Assembly: GCA_038118725.1 (NCBI GenBank)
Contig: JAYOIK010000025.1
Span: forward strand, 1 to 61,488
Direction of reading: 5' to 3'
Source: JADHLJ01 sp038118725
Lineage (GTDB): Bacteria > Pseudomonadota > Alphaproteobacteria > Thalassobaculales > Thalassobaculaceae
Length of the DNA stretch: 61,488 nucleotides
The notes under the pieces are model-generated. The model was given only the letters and a program-made list of their open reading frames with translations, did not search any database and was not told the DNA's origin. Below are positions 34,879 to 46,200 of this stretch, piece by piece (position 1 is the first letter of the stretch; each line of letters begins with the position of its first letter). Both the position numbers and the translations under genes were made by a program.

Positions 34879-36105
34879 ATGGCCACGAACGCCGCCCCAA
34901 ACACTCTGCGCGAGGGGCCTGACGAGGACGGACATTTCGGCATTTTCGGCGGGCGATACGTCGCCGAGACCTTGATGCCGCTGATCCTCGCGGTTGAGAA
35001 ATCCTGGATAAAAGCCAAGGGTGATCCGGACTTTTGGGCGGAACTACGCTCCTATCACAAGCACTATATCGGACGACCGAGCCCACTCTATTTCGCGAGC
35101 CGGCTCACAGAGCATTTCGGTGGCGCAAAGCTCTACTTCAAGCGCGACGAGCTGAACCATACTGGCGCTCATAAGATCAACAACGTCATGGGCCAGGCGT
35201 TGCTGGCCAAGCGCATGGGCAAGACCAAGATTATCGCCGAGACCGGCGCCGGCCAGCATGGCGTCGCCACCGCGACGGCCTGCGCGCTGTTCGACATGGA
35301 ATGCGAAGTCTTCATGGGCGCCGAAGACGTGGCGCGTCAGAAGCCCAATGTCGATCGCATGCGTCTGCTCGGCGCCAAGGTTGTGCCGGTCACCTCGGGT
35401 TCCTCGACCTTGAAGGACGCGATGAACGAGGCCTTGCGTTACTGGGTGTCGCGGGCCGAGACGCATTTCTACATCATCGGCACCGTCGCCGGCCCGCATC
35501 CCTATCCCCAGATGGTGCGTGATTTTCAATGCGTCATCGGTGACGAGACCCGGGTTCAGATGCAAGAGGCCGAGGGCCGTCTGCCGGATACTCTGGTCGC
35601 TTGTATCGGTGGTGGCTCCAACGCGATGGGATTGTTCCATCCATTTCTTGATGATCCCGACGTCAAGATCTACGGCGTCGAGGCGGCGGGGCATGGTATC
35701 GACAGCGGCGCCCACGCGGCCTCGCTCACGGGAGGGCGGCCGGGCGTACTGCACGGCAACCGCACCTATCTTTTGCAGAACGACGACGGGCAGATCACCG
35801 AGGCTCATTCGATTTCGGCGGGCTTGGATTACCCCGGCATTGGCCCGGAGCATTCCTGGCTGTTCGAGAATGGCCGAGTGAACTATGTCAGCGCCACCGA
35901 CAAACAGGCCCTGGAGGCCTTCGCGCTCTGTTCCCGCAAGGAAGGGATCATTCCGGCGCTGGAGCCCAGCCACGCGCTCGGTTTCGTCTCGACGATCATC
36001 GGCGATCTGCCGAAGGACCATCTGATCGTCATGAACCTTTGTGGCCGCGGCGATAAGGATCTGGAGGCGGTACTCCCGCGTCTAGAAGAAATGGGTATGT
36101 TGTGA
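34879..36105 (+). CDS. trpB: tryptophan synthase beta chain
   Basis: 408 residues. PLP lysine K99 in HTGAHKINN, KRDELN, AETGAGQHGVATA, the GGGSNAMG phosphate-binding loop and the DPHSD-equivalent ends are all present. It condenses indole with serine. The ATG at 34879 has CAGGAGAAAAG upstream, better than 34846. Its TGA overlaps the GTG start of trpA. Confidence 0.97.
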   Translation: MATNAAPNTLREGPDEDGHFGIFGGRYVAETLMPLILAVEKSWIKAKGDPDFWAELRSYHKHYIGRPSPLYFASRLTEHFGGAKLYFKRDELNHTGAHKINNVMGQALLAKRMGKTKIIAETGAGQHGVATATACALFDMECEVFMGAEDVARQKPNVDRMRLLGAKVVPVTSGSSTLKDAMNEALRYWVSRAETHFYIIGTVAGPHPYPQMVRDFQCVIGDETRVQMQEAEGRLPDTLVACIGGGSNAMGLFHPFLDDPDVKIYGVEAAGHGIDSGAHAASLTGGRPGVLHGNRTYLLQNDDGQITEAHSISAGLDYPGIGPEHSWLFENGRVNYVSATDKQALEAFALCSRKEGIIPALEPSHALGFVSTIIGDLPKDHLIVMNLCGRGDKDLEAVLPRLEEMGML

Positions 36106-36941
36106 GTGGATATAGCGCCAATCGGCTCGACAAGCTGTTCCAGCGTCTCGCGGCGGAAAAGCGCGGCGGTCTCGGGATCTTCATCACCGCCGGTGATCCG
36201 AACGCGGAAACCTCCCGCGAGATCCTGAACGCCCTGCCCGAGGCCGGCGCGGATATGATCGAGTTCGGCATGCCGTTCTCGGACCCGATGGCCGACGGTC
36301 CGGCGATCCAGGCTTCCAGCCAGCGCGCCCTGAAGGCCGGCGCCTCGCTCGCCTCGACCCTGGAAATGGTTCGCGGATTTCGGGAGCATGACCAATCCAC
36401 GCCGATCGTGCTCATGGGCTACTACAACCCTATCTACAGTCACGGCGTCGATCGCTTTCTAACCGACGCGATAGAGGTTGGCGCCGATGGTCTGATCGTC
36501 GTCGATCTGCCGCCCGAGGAAGACCCGGAACTGTGCTTGCCCGCGGTTGAGAGAGGGTTGCCGTTCATCCGGCTGGCGACGCCGACGACCGATGACGAGC
36601 GGCTGCCGGCGGTGCTCGAGAACACCGCCGGGTTCGTCTACTATGTTTCAATCATGGGCATCACCGGCACCCAGGATGTTCCCACCGATCTGGTGCGTGA
36701 CGCGGTAACCCGACTAAAGAACCACACCAACCTGCCGGTCGCGGTCGGTTTCGGTATCAAGACCCGCGAGCAGGCCGCGGTCGTCAGCCAGGTCGCCGAC
36801 GCCGCCATCGTCGGCTCGGCCGTGGTCAATGTGATCGCGGACAATCTCGACGAAACCGGCGCCCCCGGCCCCGATACGGCTAGTCGGGTGATCGATTTGG
36901 TGCGCGATCTCGCCGCCGGGGTTCGCGGCGCCCGCGGATGA
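36102..36941 (+). CDS. trpA: tryptophan synthase alpha chain
   Basis: 279 residues, TIM barrel. Catalytic E54 (IEFGMPFSDP) and D65 (ADGP) are in place, with VDLPPEE and the phosphate loop GFGIKTREQ. It cleaves indole-3-glycerol phosphate, passing indole to TrpB. It starts with GTG overlapping the trpB stop (GTGA, 36102-36105), so the 1:1 subunits are translationally coupled. Confidence 0.96.
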   Translation: MSGYSANRLDKLFQRLAAEKRGGLGIFITAGDPNAETSREILNALPEAGADMIEFGMPFSDPMADGPAIQASSQRALKAGASLASTLEMVRGFREHDQSTPIVLMGYYNPIYSHGVDRFLTDAIEVGADGLIVVDLPPEEDPELCLPAVERGLPFIRLATPTTDDERLPAVLENTAGFVYYVSIMGITGTQDVPTDLVRDAVTRLKNHTNLPVAVGFGIKTREQAAVVSQVADAAIVGSAVVNVIADNLDETGAPGPDTASRVIDLVRDLAAGVRGARG

Positions 36942-36978
36942 CCGGCTCCAGCGTGTTTGGCTCGGAAGGATCAAGACC

Positions 36979-37941
36979 ATGAACTGGATCACGAATTCCG
37001 TCCTGCCCAAGATCAAGGCGCTGGTCCAGCAGCGCGAGGTTCCCGACAATTTCTGGACCAAATGCCCGAGCTGCGACGAGATGATCTTCCATCGCCAACT
37101 CGAGGAGAATCTCCAAGTCTGCCCGCATTGCGACCATCACATGCGCCTAGACGCGGAAACCCGATTGAAAAGTCTTTTCGACGACGGCGACTACACGAAG
37201 ATCGAGCTTCCCAAGCAGGCGACGGTGGACCCGCTCAAGTTTCGCGACAAGAAACGCTACACCGATCGTCTGAAGGAAGCCCAGGCCAAGACCGGCTCCC
37301 AGGACGCGATCCTGATCGCCCATGGTCAACTCGGTGGCATGCCGGTTGTCGCCGGCGTGTTTTCCTTCGCCTTCATGGGAGGCTCGATGGGGGTCGCGGT
37401 CGGCGACGCCCTGCTGCGCGCGGCGGAACTGGCGGTCGCGCAGAAAGCCGCGCTGGTCGTGTTCCCGTCTTCCGGCGGTGCCCGCATGCAAGAGGGTATT
37501 CTTTCGCTCATGCAGATGCCGCGCACCGTGATCGCGACCGAAATCGTAAAGGACGCCGGCCTTCCCTTCGTGGTGGTCATGACCAATCCGACCACCGGGG
37601 GCGTCACCGCCTCCTTCGCGATGCTCGGTGACATTCATCTCGCCGAGCCCGGCGCGATCATCGGTTTCGCCGGTCAGCGGGTGATCGAGGAAACCATCCG
37701 CGAGCAGCTTCCCGAAGGCTTCCAGCGCTCGGAATATCTGCTGGAACACGGCATGGTCGACAAGGTGGTTCGACGCCATGACATCAAGGCCACCCTGGCG
37801 ACTCTTCTCGGAATGATCGGCAATCCACGGCCAAGCGCCGAGGTCGTGTCACTCTCGCCAAAGGAAGACGCCGAGGAGCCCCGGGACACCGCCGGCGCGC
37901 CCGCGACGCTACCAAACGACAATGGAACGGCGCCGGCCTAA
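36979..37941 (+). CDS. accD: acetyl-CoA carboxylase, carboxyltransferase subunit beta
   Basis: 320 residues. N-terminal zinc finger with C29, C32, C48 and C51, then a crotonase-like carboxyltransferase domain with GGMPVVAGVFSFAFMGGSMG, SSGGARMQEG and NPTTGGVTASFAMLGD. The C-terminal 25 residues are low-complexity. It transfers CO2 from biotin to acetyl-CoA to make malonyl-CoA with AccA. Location directly after trpA and before folC is the common alphaproteobacterial order. Confidence 0.96.
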   Translation: MNWITNSVLPKIKALVQQREVPDNFWTKCPSCDEMIFHRQLEENLQVCPHCDHHMRLDAETRLKSLFDDGDYTKIELPKQATVDPLKFRDKKRYTDRLKEAQAKTGSQDAILIAHGQLGGMPVVAGVFSFAFMGGSMGVAVGDALLRAAELAVAQKAALVVFPSSGGARMQEGILSLMQMPRTVIATEIVKDAGLPFVVVMTNPTTGGVTASFAMLGDIHLAEPGAIIGFAGQRVIEETIREQLPEGFQRSEYLLEHGMVDKVVRRHDIKATLATLLGMIGNPRPSAEVVSLSPKEDAEEPRDTAGAPATLPNDNGTAPA

Positions 37942-37973
37942 ATGCCCGCGAACCGCGTTGATGGTGCTCCGCC

Positions 37974-39269
37974 ATGATTTCGGATCCAATCCTAGACCGA
38001 CTCTCCACGCTGTTTCCCAAGTCGATGGAGCTTTCCCTGGACCGGTTGCGGGCCTTGCTCGCGGCGCTGGATCATCCCGAGCGTCGGTTGCCGCCGGTTA
38101 TTCATGTCGCGGGCACCAACGGCAAGGGCTCCACCGTGGCGATGCTACGGGCGATCCACGAGGCATCGGGCCGCCGGGTTCACGCCTATATCACCCCGCA
38201 TCTGGTGCGTTTTTCCGAGCGCATCACGCTGGCCAATCACGAAATCGAGGACCCGGTCTTCGCGGATATTCTCGAGGAATGCGAAACCGCCAATCAGGGC
38301 CGGCCGATTACCTTGTTCGAGATCACCACCGCCGCCGGGTTTCTGGCCTTCGCGCGGGTGCCCGCCGATTTGCTGTTGCTGGAGGTCGGCCTTGGGGGGC
38401 GGCTGGACGCGACAAACGTGATCGACGCGCCGGCGCTGTCGGTCATCACGCCGATCTCGATGGATCATCAACGCTATCTCGGTGACACGATCGGGAAAAT
38501 CGCCTCCGAGAAAGCCGGCGTCCTGAAGCCCGGGGTGCCCGCCGTTGTCGCGAGGCAGGACCAGGCGGCGCTCGAGGTCATCCAGGATCGTGCCGAGGCG
38601 ATCGGCGCGCCACTGGTGATCGAGGGGCGTGACTGGAGTGTCGAGTCGAGCCGGGACGGGTTGGTTTTCAGAACCGAAAGCATGACCCGCCATCTGCCGA
38701 GACCGGCGCTTCCCGGCGCCCACCAGATTGGCAACGCCGGGGCGGTTCTCGCCGCCGTCGAAATCCTGCAAGCGCGGTTTCCGACATCCGCGGACGCGCT
38801 CGTGACGGGCATGACGTCGGTGCGGTGGCCAGCGCGTCTGCAAAGGCTTAAACGTGGGCCGATGCTGGACGAGCTCGGCCCGGGCGACGAACTGTGGCTA
38901 GACGGCGGCCATAACATCGGCGCGGCCCGGGTTGTCGCCGACATGGTTCGAGAATGGCGCGAGACCCGACCGGAACGCGCGGTTCACTTGATCTACGGAA
39001 CCTTGGATGTCCGCGATCCGAACGAGTTTCTCGGGGTTTTCAAGGGTCTTGCCGGCCAGGTGCGCGGCGTCGCCATCCCGGATCAGCCAAGCACGATCAG
39101 CGCAGAGGGTATCGCCCAAGCGGGCCGTCGCGCCGGGCTCGATGCCTTGCCATCGGCCAGTGTCGTTGAGGCGCTGAAATCCATCCTCGCCGCCGAGACA
39201 GGCCCGAGCACCATCATGATCTGTGGATCGTTATATCTGGCCGGCGTGGTCCTTCGCGACCACGATTAA
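37974..39269 (+). CDS. folC: bifunctional folylpolyglutamate synthase / dihydrofolate synthase
   Basis: 431 residues. P-loop GTNGKGS at 47-53, LLEVGLGGRLDATNV, ITPISMDHQRYLGDTIGKIASEKAGV (carbamylated Lys region) and LWLDGGHNIGAA are standard FolC features of the Mur ligase superfamily. It adds glutamate to dihydropteroate and to folates. It follows accD by 32 bases and converges on trxA. Confidence 0.95.
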   Translation: MISDPILDRLSTLFPKSMELSLDRLRALLAALDHPERRLPPVIHVAGTNGKGSTVAMLRAIHEASGRRVHAYITPHLVRFSERITLANHEIEDPVFADILEECETANQGRPITLFEITTAAGFLAFARVPADLLLLEVGLGGRLDATNVIDAPALSVITPISMDHQRYLGDTIGKIASEKAGVLKPGVPAVVARQDQAALEVIQDRAEAIGAPLVIEGRDWSVESSRDGLVFRTESMTRHLPRPALPGAHQIGNAGAVLAAVEILQARFPTSADALVTGMTSVRWPARLQRLKRGPMLDELGPGDELWLDGGHNIGAARVVADMVREWRETRPERAVHLIYGTLDVRDPNEFLGVFKGLAGQVRGVAIPDQPSTISAEGIAQAGRRAGLDALPSASVVEALKSILAAETGPSTIMICGSLYLAGVVLRDHD

Positions 39270-39297
39270 ACCGGCCTCTTCAACGCCGTAAAACGCC

Positions 39298-39627
39298 TCA
39301 ACTACCCGCGAGGGCGTCCTCGACCCATTCGGTCAGCTTGTGTGGCGGCAGGGCGCCGATCTTGGTTGCCGCGACCTCGCCGTCCTTGAACAGCATCAGG
39401 GTCGGGATGCCGCGCACGCCGTAGGTCGACGGGGTGCCGGGATTGTCGTCGATATTCAGCTTGGCGACCGTGACCCGGTCCCCCAGTTCGGCGGCGATCT
39501 TCTCGAGCGTCGGGGCGATCGCCTTGCAGGGCCCGCACCACTCCGCCCAGAAATCGACCAGAACGGGCTTGCCGGATTGCAATACATCGGCGGCGAAATC
39601 GGAGTCGGTGGTGGAGACCGTGGACAT
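39298..39627 (-). CDS. trxA: thioredoxin
   Basis: 109 residues with the redox site WCGPC (C31, C34), the buried Asp in VLVDFWAEW and cis-Pro in RGIPTLMLF. General disulfide reductase. Start 39627 follows AGGAGCG; the frame to 39666 is an unneeded extension. It lies downstream of addA on the same strand across 69 bases and converges on folC. Confidence 0.97.
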   Translation of the reverse strand: MSTVSTTDSDFAADVLQSGKPVLVDFWAEWCGPCKAIAPTLEKIAAELGDRVTVAKLNIDDNPGTPSTYGVRGIPTLMLFKDGEVAATKIGALPPHKLTEWVEDALAGS

Positions 39628-39696
39628 GGCAATCGCTCCTGAAAATATCCTCGTGAGGATCGACACGCTCGAATCACGCCGATCATTGAGCTGAAT

Positions 39697-42600
39697 CTAG
39701 GAACCGCCCCCCATGGCGTCAAGGGTTGGTGACGACCCTTGGAGGGGAACCGCGGAAACGCTCAGCAGATCCATCGGCAGCGTCATCAGATTCGGCCCGT
39801 CCGTCCACAAAAGAGCGCAGTGAATGGGCCGGTCCGGATATAGATCTCCCAGCAATATCCGATAAGCCGCCATCTGACGCAGATACGTGCTCGGCACATC
39901 CTCAACTCGATCCGGCGGTGGTCGATTGGTCTTGAAATCGATGACGGTGACCAAGTCGTCACGCACCAGAAGTCGGTCAATCCGGCCCGAAAGCACGATC
40001 GCGTTCGCGCCTTCGCCGACGGTTCCGACGATCGGCACCTCCGCCAGGGCGTCGGGCGAGAAGATGTCGCCCAGCGCCGGATCGTTCAGCAGCCTCAGGA
40101 CCTCGTCAAGGTAAAGCTCGCGCTCGGCTTCGGTCAGGTCATGGACCGGGCGCGCGAGATAATCCAGGGCCGCCTCGGCGCGGCGTTCGAGTTCGATCAA
40201 GGGTAGCCATTGCAGCAGGTAGTGAATGATGCGGCCTCGCCGGAACCGTCGGGTATCGCCGTCCTGGAACGGAGAGCGAACCGGCATTTCCGGTTCGAGA
40301 CGCGAGGGTGAAAGCGGGCGGGGTGGGTGACTATCCGCGAGCGGTGGCGACGTTGCCCATCCCGGTGGGTCGATCGCGGCTCCCCGAGCCTCGACGGGAC
40401 CGACCCGACCGTCCGGCTGCTCGGTCTGTGGCGACTCCAGCACCAGATCGTCTTCCGCGTCGTCTATACCCGTAATCGCCTCGAGACCCTGCTTGATCAT
40501 CTGGTACCAGGTCGAGGCATTGGACGCGCGGCGTGTGCCCCAACCGGCGACGTAGAGCCGGTCCTCGGCGCGGGTCATCGCGACGTAGAGCAACCGGTGA
40601 TACTCCCGGTCCCGCTTTTCCGCGGCCTCGGCACGGGCCACGGCGGAAATCGCGGCGTCGGTATCCCGGTTGGGTGACCAGATCGGCACGGAGCGACCAC
40701 CGTCATCCTCGACCCACAGCAGTTTCGGCGTGCGATCCGGGGCCGCCATGGTGTCGGGGAGGAAAACCACCGGTGCCTGCAACCCCTTGGAGCCATGCAC
40801 TGTCAGAATTCGAACCTGATCCGATTCGCCGGTCTCCAAGTCGCGTTTCACCTCGAATTCCGCCGCCGCCAGCCAGTGTAAAAAACCTTGCAGCGAGGGT
40901 ACATGCGAGCGCTCGTATTCCAGCGCTTGAACCAGGAACTCATCGACCGGATCGCCGGATTCCGGACCGAGACGCTCTAGGATTCGCCGCCGCCCGCCGC
41001 CCGCCAGCAACTCCGCGTAAAGCTCGTAGGGCGGCGTGAAATCCGCCCGTGAAAGCCACCAGGACAGCTCGTCGAATGCGTCGGCATATTTCGGCTTGCC
41101 GCCGGCGCTTGCCTCCAGGACCCGCCACAGGCTTGCGTCGCCGCGGTCCCAGCACAAGTCAAACAGATCCTCGTCGTCAAAACCGAAAAGCGGCCCCTTG
41201 AGCACCGTCGCCAGATTGAGGTCGTCCTCGGGCAATAACAGAAACTGACCAAAGGCAACCAAATCCATCACCGCGAGTTGGTCGGTCAACACCATGCGAT
41301 CGACACCCGCGACGGCGATCTCGCGTGCCTTGAGCGCCCGTACCAACTCGCCGACGAACCGACCGCGGCGGCGCACCAGCACCATGATGTCGCCCGGACG
41401 CAGGGGACGGCCCTTGGAGGGGAGTACTTCTCCGGTTGCCAACCAATGCGCGATCCGGTCGGCGATCTTCTCCGCCAGGCGACGCCGGGGCTCATCGCTT
41501 TCGCGTTGCCGCACCGGTGGTTCCCATCCCATCCGCGCGTCGCCGTCATCCTCCAACGGCATCTCCGGCGGCCAGAGCGTGACCCGTCCGGCCTGGCCGG
41601 CGCGATGCGCGCGATGTCCGAGAGGCCGGGTCGCGCCATCCGGGCCGATCTCCAATACGCCTTCGCCGGCGACGGAGCCGTTAAAGACGGCGTCGACCGC
41701 GTCGAGAACCGCGGTCGTCGAGCGGAACGACATATCCAAGCCGACGCTGCGCCAACCCTTCTTGGCGGCGGCCGCGCGGCCCGCGAACATATCGCGCATC
41801 TCGAGAAAGCCTTCGGGATCCGCGCGCTGAAAGCTGAAGATCGATTGCTTGACGTCACCCACCGCGAAGGCGGTGCGGTCACTGTCAGCCGCCGCGCCGA
41901 TTCCGGCGAAGAATTCCTCGGTCAGTTTTTCGACAATGCTCCATTGTTCCGGATTGGTGTCCTGAGCCTCGTCGATCAGCACATGGTCCAACCCACCATC
42001 GAGCTTGAACAGCACCCAGGACGCGACACCGGGCCGCCAGAGCAGGTCTCGCGCGGCGAGGATCAGATCGTCATAGTCAACCAGGCCGTGCCGCCGCTTG
42101 CCTTCCTCGTAGAAGTTCAGCACGGAGGTCGCGACGCGGACCAAGGCGATCGAACGCACGGCCAGATCCAGGGCGCGCCGCCGTCCTTCGATCTCCAGCA
42201 GCCGTTCCGCCTCTTGGGTAAGGGTTTTGAGAATATCCGGGTTGGTCTCGACGATCTTCTTGGTCGCCAAGCGTGCCTGAACGGTGCCTTTCTTGGTCAG
42301 GAAGGCGGCTTTGTAGCGTTCAAAGCCATCGGCCCTTTCATCAGGCGAAGCCAGCCAGGCGGCGATTGCTTCTCCACGCTGAATATCGGTTTTGCCGCCC
42401 AGCACCAAGGCCGCGGCGGCCGAGCGTAGCGCCGCCGGATCGAAGGCTTCGTCACGAACCGCCTCGGCGATCAACGCCGCGTCCGTCGCGCCTTCCTCGA
42501 CGTCCAAGACGCCGCGGATCGATCGCGCGAGTTCCTCGATCCCGCCGGCCTCCCGGATCGCCTGCTCCAGCCGCGCGCGCTCCGAGAGCAGATCACCGAC

Positions 42601-43221
42601 CAGTTCCGATAGCCCGTCCTCTGATACTCGGGCCGTCACCTCGGCCAGGGCATCGGCGAGCTCCGGGTCACCGCCGTGTCGCGCGCCGATGATCGTGAGG
42701 TCTCGGGCCATGCGCATGCGCTCTGTCGCGGTGCGCTCGTCCAGAACATCGAATTGCGGCGGTAGGTTCGCTTCCAGGGGGAAACGGCGCAGGACCGACT
42801 GGCAAAATCCGTGGATGGTCTGCACCTCCAGGCCGCCAGGCGCGTCCAACACCGTCGCGAACAACCTGCGGGCGTTATCCAAGGCGTCTGCTTGCACCTC
42901 CCGACCGGACAAATCCTCCAACTCGGCGCGCAGTTTCTCGTCTTCGATTACCGCCCAGTTCGACAGCTTTCCGGCGATCCGGGTCGCCATTTCCGCCGCC
43001 GCCGCCTTGGTGAAGGTCAGGCACAGAATCCGCTCGGGCCGCGCGCCGGACAACAGCAGCCGCAATACCCGGTCCGTCAGAACCTTGGTCTTGCCGGACC
43101 CGGCGGAGGCGGCCACCCAGACCGACTGTTCCGGTGCCGAGGCGATCCGCTGGGCGGCCTGCGCGACACTCGCGACCGAGTCCGTCCCGCTCGGCCCGCT
43201 CCCGCCGGCATAGCCGCTCAT
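39697..43221 (-). CDS. addA: double-strand break repair helicase AddA
   Basis: 1174 residues. UvrD-type helicase: Walker A ASAGSGKT at 38-45, LCLTFTKAAAAEM (Ia), LIDEAQDTNPEQW (II), VGDVKQSIFSFQRADP (III), RILTVHGSKGLQAPVV (V) and YVAMTRAEDRLYV (VI). The C-terminal RecB-type nuclease has VIDFKTNRPPP with catalytic Asp/Lys. It works with AddB at broken ends to produce recombinogenic 3' tails. The ATG at 43221 overlaps the addB stop (ATGA, 43218-43221) and has AAGGAG 8 bases before it. Confidence 0.95.
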   Translation of the reverse strand: MSGYAGGSGPSGTDSVASVAQAAQRIASAPEQSVWVAASAGSGKTKVLTDRVLRLLLSGARPERILCLTFTKAAAAEMATRIAGKLSNWAVIEDEKLRAELEDLSGREVQADALDNARRLFATVLDAPGGLEVQTIHGFCQSVLRRFPLEANLPPQFDVLDERTATERMRMARDLTIIGARHGGDPELADALAEVTARVSEDGLSELVGDLLSERARLEQAIREAGGIEELARSIRGVLDVEEGATDAALIAEAVRDEAFDPAALRSAAAALVLGGKTDIQRGEAIAAWLASPDERADGFERYKAAFLTKKGTVQARLATKKIVETNPDILKTLTQEAERLLEIEGRRRALDLAVRSIALVRVATSVLNFYEEGKRRHGLVDYDDLILAARDLLWRPGVASWVLFKLDGGLDHVLIDEAQDTNPEQWSIVEKLTEEFFAGIGAAADSDRTAFAVGDVKQSIFSFQRADPEGFLEMRDMFAGRAAAAKKGWRSVGLDMSFRSTTAVLDAVDAVFNGSVAGEGVLEIGPDGATRPLGHRAHRAGQAGRVTLWPPEMPLEDDGDARMGWEPPVRQRESDEPRRRLAEKIADRIAHWLATGEVLPSKGRPLRPGDIMVLVRRRGRFVGELVRALKAREIAVAGVDRMVLTDQLAVMDLVAFGQFLLLPEDDLNLATVLKGPLFGFDDEDLFDLCWDRGDASLWRVLEASAGGKPKYADAFDELSWWLSRADFTPPYELYAELLAGGGRRRILERLGPESGDPVDEFLVQALEYERSHVPSLQGFLHWLAAAEFEVKRDLETGESDQVRILTVHGSKGLQAPVVFLPDTMAAPDRTPKLLWVEDDGGRSVPIWSPNRDTDAAISAVARAEAAEKRDREYHRLLYVAMTRAEDRLYVAGWGTRRASNASTWYQMIKQGLEAITGIDDAEDDLVLESPQTEQPDGRVGPVEARGAAIDPPGWATSPPLADSHPPRPLSPSRLEPEMPVRSPFQDGDTRRFRRGRIIHYLLQWLPLIELERRAEAALDYLARPVHDLTEAERELYLDEVLRLLNDPALGDIFSPDALAEVPIVGTVGEGANAIVLSGRIDRLLVRDDLVTVIDFKTNRPPPDRVEDVPSTYLRQMAAYRILLGDLYPDRPIHCALLWTDGPNLMTLPMDLLSVSAVPLQGSSPTLDAMGGGS

Positions 43222-46200
43222 GACAACCACTCCTTGATCCGCGCGAGATGCGCGTAGTCATCGAAGGTCGGCGCCAGATCCGGATCCGGAACCGCCAGAT
43301 AAGGCGTTTCCTCGACCTCGAAGGCCTCAATCAATCCCAGCAGGCCGGTTTCCGCCGCCTCGACAAGGGCGGCGATGTCACGATCATGCGCGCGCATCTC
43401 GCCGGCGGGCTCGCCACCGGTTAATCGCCAATAGTCCAACGAGGTCGCCGCGCCCTCGGACAATCCGTCGAAACCGCCCCGTCGCAGGATCAGCGCCTCC
43501 AAGGGAAGTTGCGGCGCGAGACCCTCGTCCACATTGCCGCGAGACGGAACCCGCCCGGTTTTGTAGTCGATGATCGTCCAGCCCCCATCGGCCCGCCGAT
43601 CCAGCCGATCGGCGATCGCCGTGAGCTTGATCGGTCCATTGGGGCCCGGGAGCTCTATCTCCCCTCTCACCTCGCTATGGGAGGCGGCGAGAGAGGGTGC
43701 GCGCTCGGCCTCGGCGGCGATGAACCAGCGGGCGATGCGTTCAAATCTCGGCCACCAGAACGCCCAGACAGCCGGTCGGTCGATTACCGCCTCAAAGACC
43801 CGGCGCCCATGTTCCAACAGCGCCGCCAGCGCCGCGTCGTGATCATCGGGGGCGCCGGCGCGGATAAAGCCGTCCAGCGCGTCGTGGATCAGATTGCCGC
43901 GATCCGCGGCGCCGGGCTCCCCGTCCAGTGGATCGAGAACATTCAGATCCAGTACACGGCGCGCGTAAATCGCGTAGGGATTGCGTTGCCAGGTTTCGAT
44001 CTGTGTCACCGAGAATCGCTTGGGGCGGGCCGATACCGGCGGCGTCGGCCGCGGCGGGGCGAGCTTCTTCGGATTTTGGGCCGCGTCCAGACCCTCGCGC
44101 CAGCCCAGCCAAGGCGCGTCCGGGTCGCCGGCTTTCAAAAGGTCGGAGGCGCCCAACGCATCCATGACCGATTGAATACGCAACAACCAGCGGGACGGCA
44201 CGGTCGGCGCCCCGCCGACCCTTTGCGAGCGCGTGATCATCACCTCCTCGGCGCCGCAGGCTTGCACGAAGTCATGCGCCGACTGGCCAACCCGAACCTC
44301 GGGCAGAGGCAGGCCGAGCGCGCTCCGCATCGGCCGGTTGAGCCACGGATCCGCCGTGGTCTCCGGCGGCCAGGTTCCCTCGTTCAACCCACCAAGAATA
44401 ACGCGATCGTAGGATTGCAACCGACCTTCCAGGGGCCCCAGGATCGCGAGCCGCGGATGGGCCGGGCGCCGAGGTCTAAAATCCTTGTCGTCCAGCAGTG
44501 CATCCAACAAGGCGATGTAGTCACCGCCGTTCATTGCCGGCCAATCCCGCGCCACCGAGAACAGATCGGCGAGAAACTCGGCGGCTTCCTCGCCGTCATC
44601 CCCGGCCCAGATCGACGGGTGATCCCGATGCGCGGGTAAATCCGGTTCGACCGCCGCCAGCCGCTCGGCCAAACCGTTATGAGCCAACAGCAGATCCCGT
44701 AGCGTGATTGATCGACTGGCCACGGCCGTCTCGAATGCTCGAATCTCGGGAGCAAGACCCTTCAGCCAATCGATCAGCACGCGGCATTCACGCGCGGTGA
44801 CACGTTTTCGGCGCAAACTCTCCTCATCGCGGGCCTCGCCTTCCAGAGCCGAAAGCAATCCGTCAAGTCCCGGGCCCGGTCTCGGGCCGCGTAGCACCAG
44901 CCGTTCCAGCAGTCGCGCGCGTCGCCGGAACGCGCCGGGTGCCAAACCGCCCAGGGCCAAGGGATGTTTCAGCGCCGCCAGAAGCGGAACCGGCGCCAGA
45001 CCGTCCGTGACCATCGCCCCGGTCAGGCGCCAGAACGCCATGGCGGGTGTATCGGCCAGCGGCATGCCGGCGGAGTCATCAACCTCGATCTCCCAACGCC
45101 GAAGCTCCGATTTAACCCGCCGCGCCAAAGCCCGATCCGGGGTGACCAGCGCGCAGGTTCGGCCCTCGGTCTCAAGCGCCTCTCGCATGGCGAGCGCGAT
45201 GACACCGGCTTCCTCTTGAACACCGGCGCATTCGATCAACGAAAGGCCCGATAGATCCTGGGGATCGATATCGCCGTGGGTCAATCCACGCCAGCCACCG
45301 GTGGTTTCCGCTGGGCGCATCGCCTCGCGCAGCAACCTTGTTCGCGCCACCATCGACGGGTCCGACCGAACAGGCGAACCGGTGTCCCACGGTGTGACCG
45401 CGTCGCGACCGACTTTCAGGCGCCGCAACAGGTTCGCCAACGCGTGCTGCGGATGCGCGCTATCCCGAGCCGCGGCGCGCCAGCTTGCCTCGTCCAGATC
45501 GAGATCCAGACCGGGAAGGACCACGGCGCCTTGGGGCAAAGCGGCGACCACCGCCATCAGCCGCGCGGTCGCCGGAACACTGCCGGTTGATCCGGCGATG
45601 GTGACGGGCCGGTCCGGCCGCTGCTCGCGCCATCGCTTGGCAAGATCGCTCAGCATGCGATCTCGGCGCACCGCCGGGTCCACCGCGCCCTCTTCTTCCA
45701 AAAGCCGTGGCCAGAACTCCGTTACGATGGTGAGGAAATCCAGGGTCTGTCGCCAATGTCCGGCATGTTCGTCCGGCACCAGCCCGGCCAGCGCTTCAAA
45801 GGCCACTCCCTCGGTCTGCATCTGATCAAGAAGACGGGCCAACTCCCGGGCCAGGCGAGCGGCCTGGTCCGGTGACGCGGTCTCCTGCGCGCCGGCGGCG
45901 GCGGTGGACGCCAGATAGCGCATCACCAAGCGGGTCAACAGCAACTGTCGTCGCAAATCCGAGATCGCCGGCGGACAGTCGTCTCCGGTTTCCGCCTCGA
46001 GCGCGAAGCTCCCGGCGCCGAAGGGCTCTTCATCGTCGACGTCGCCGACCGCGCGTATCTCGGGCAACAGCATCGCGCGGCCTTCGCCCAGACGCAGAAA
46101 AGCATCCGTCAGAACCCGCGCCGCGCGACGATGTGGCACCAGAACGATGCCGTGGCTCAGGCGTTCGGGGTCACGACCGGCGCGGTACCAGAGACCGGCG

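Noticed and set aside
41278..42429. 383-residue plus-strand frame antisense to addA
   Set aside because: Shadow of AddA helicase motifs; no initiation signal.
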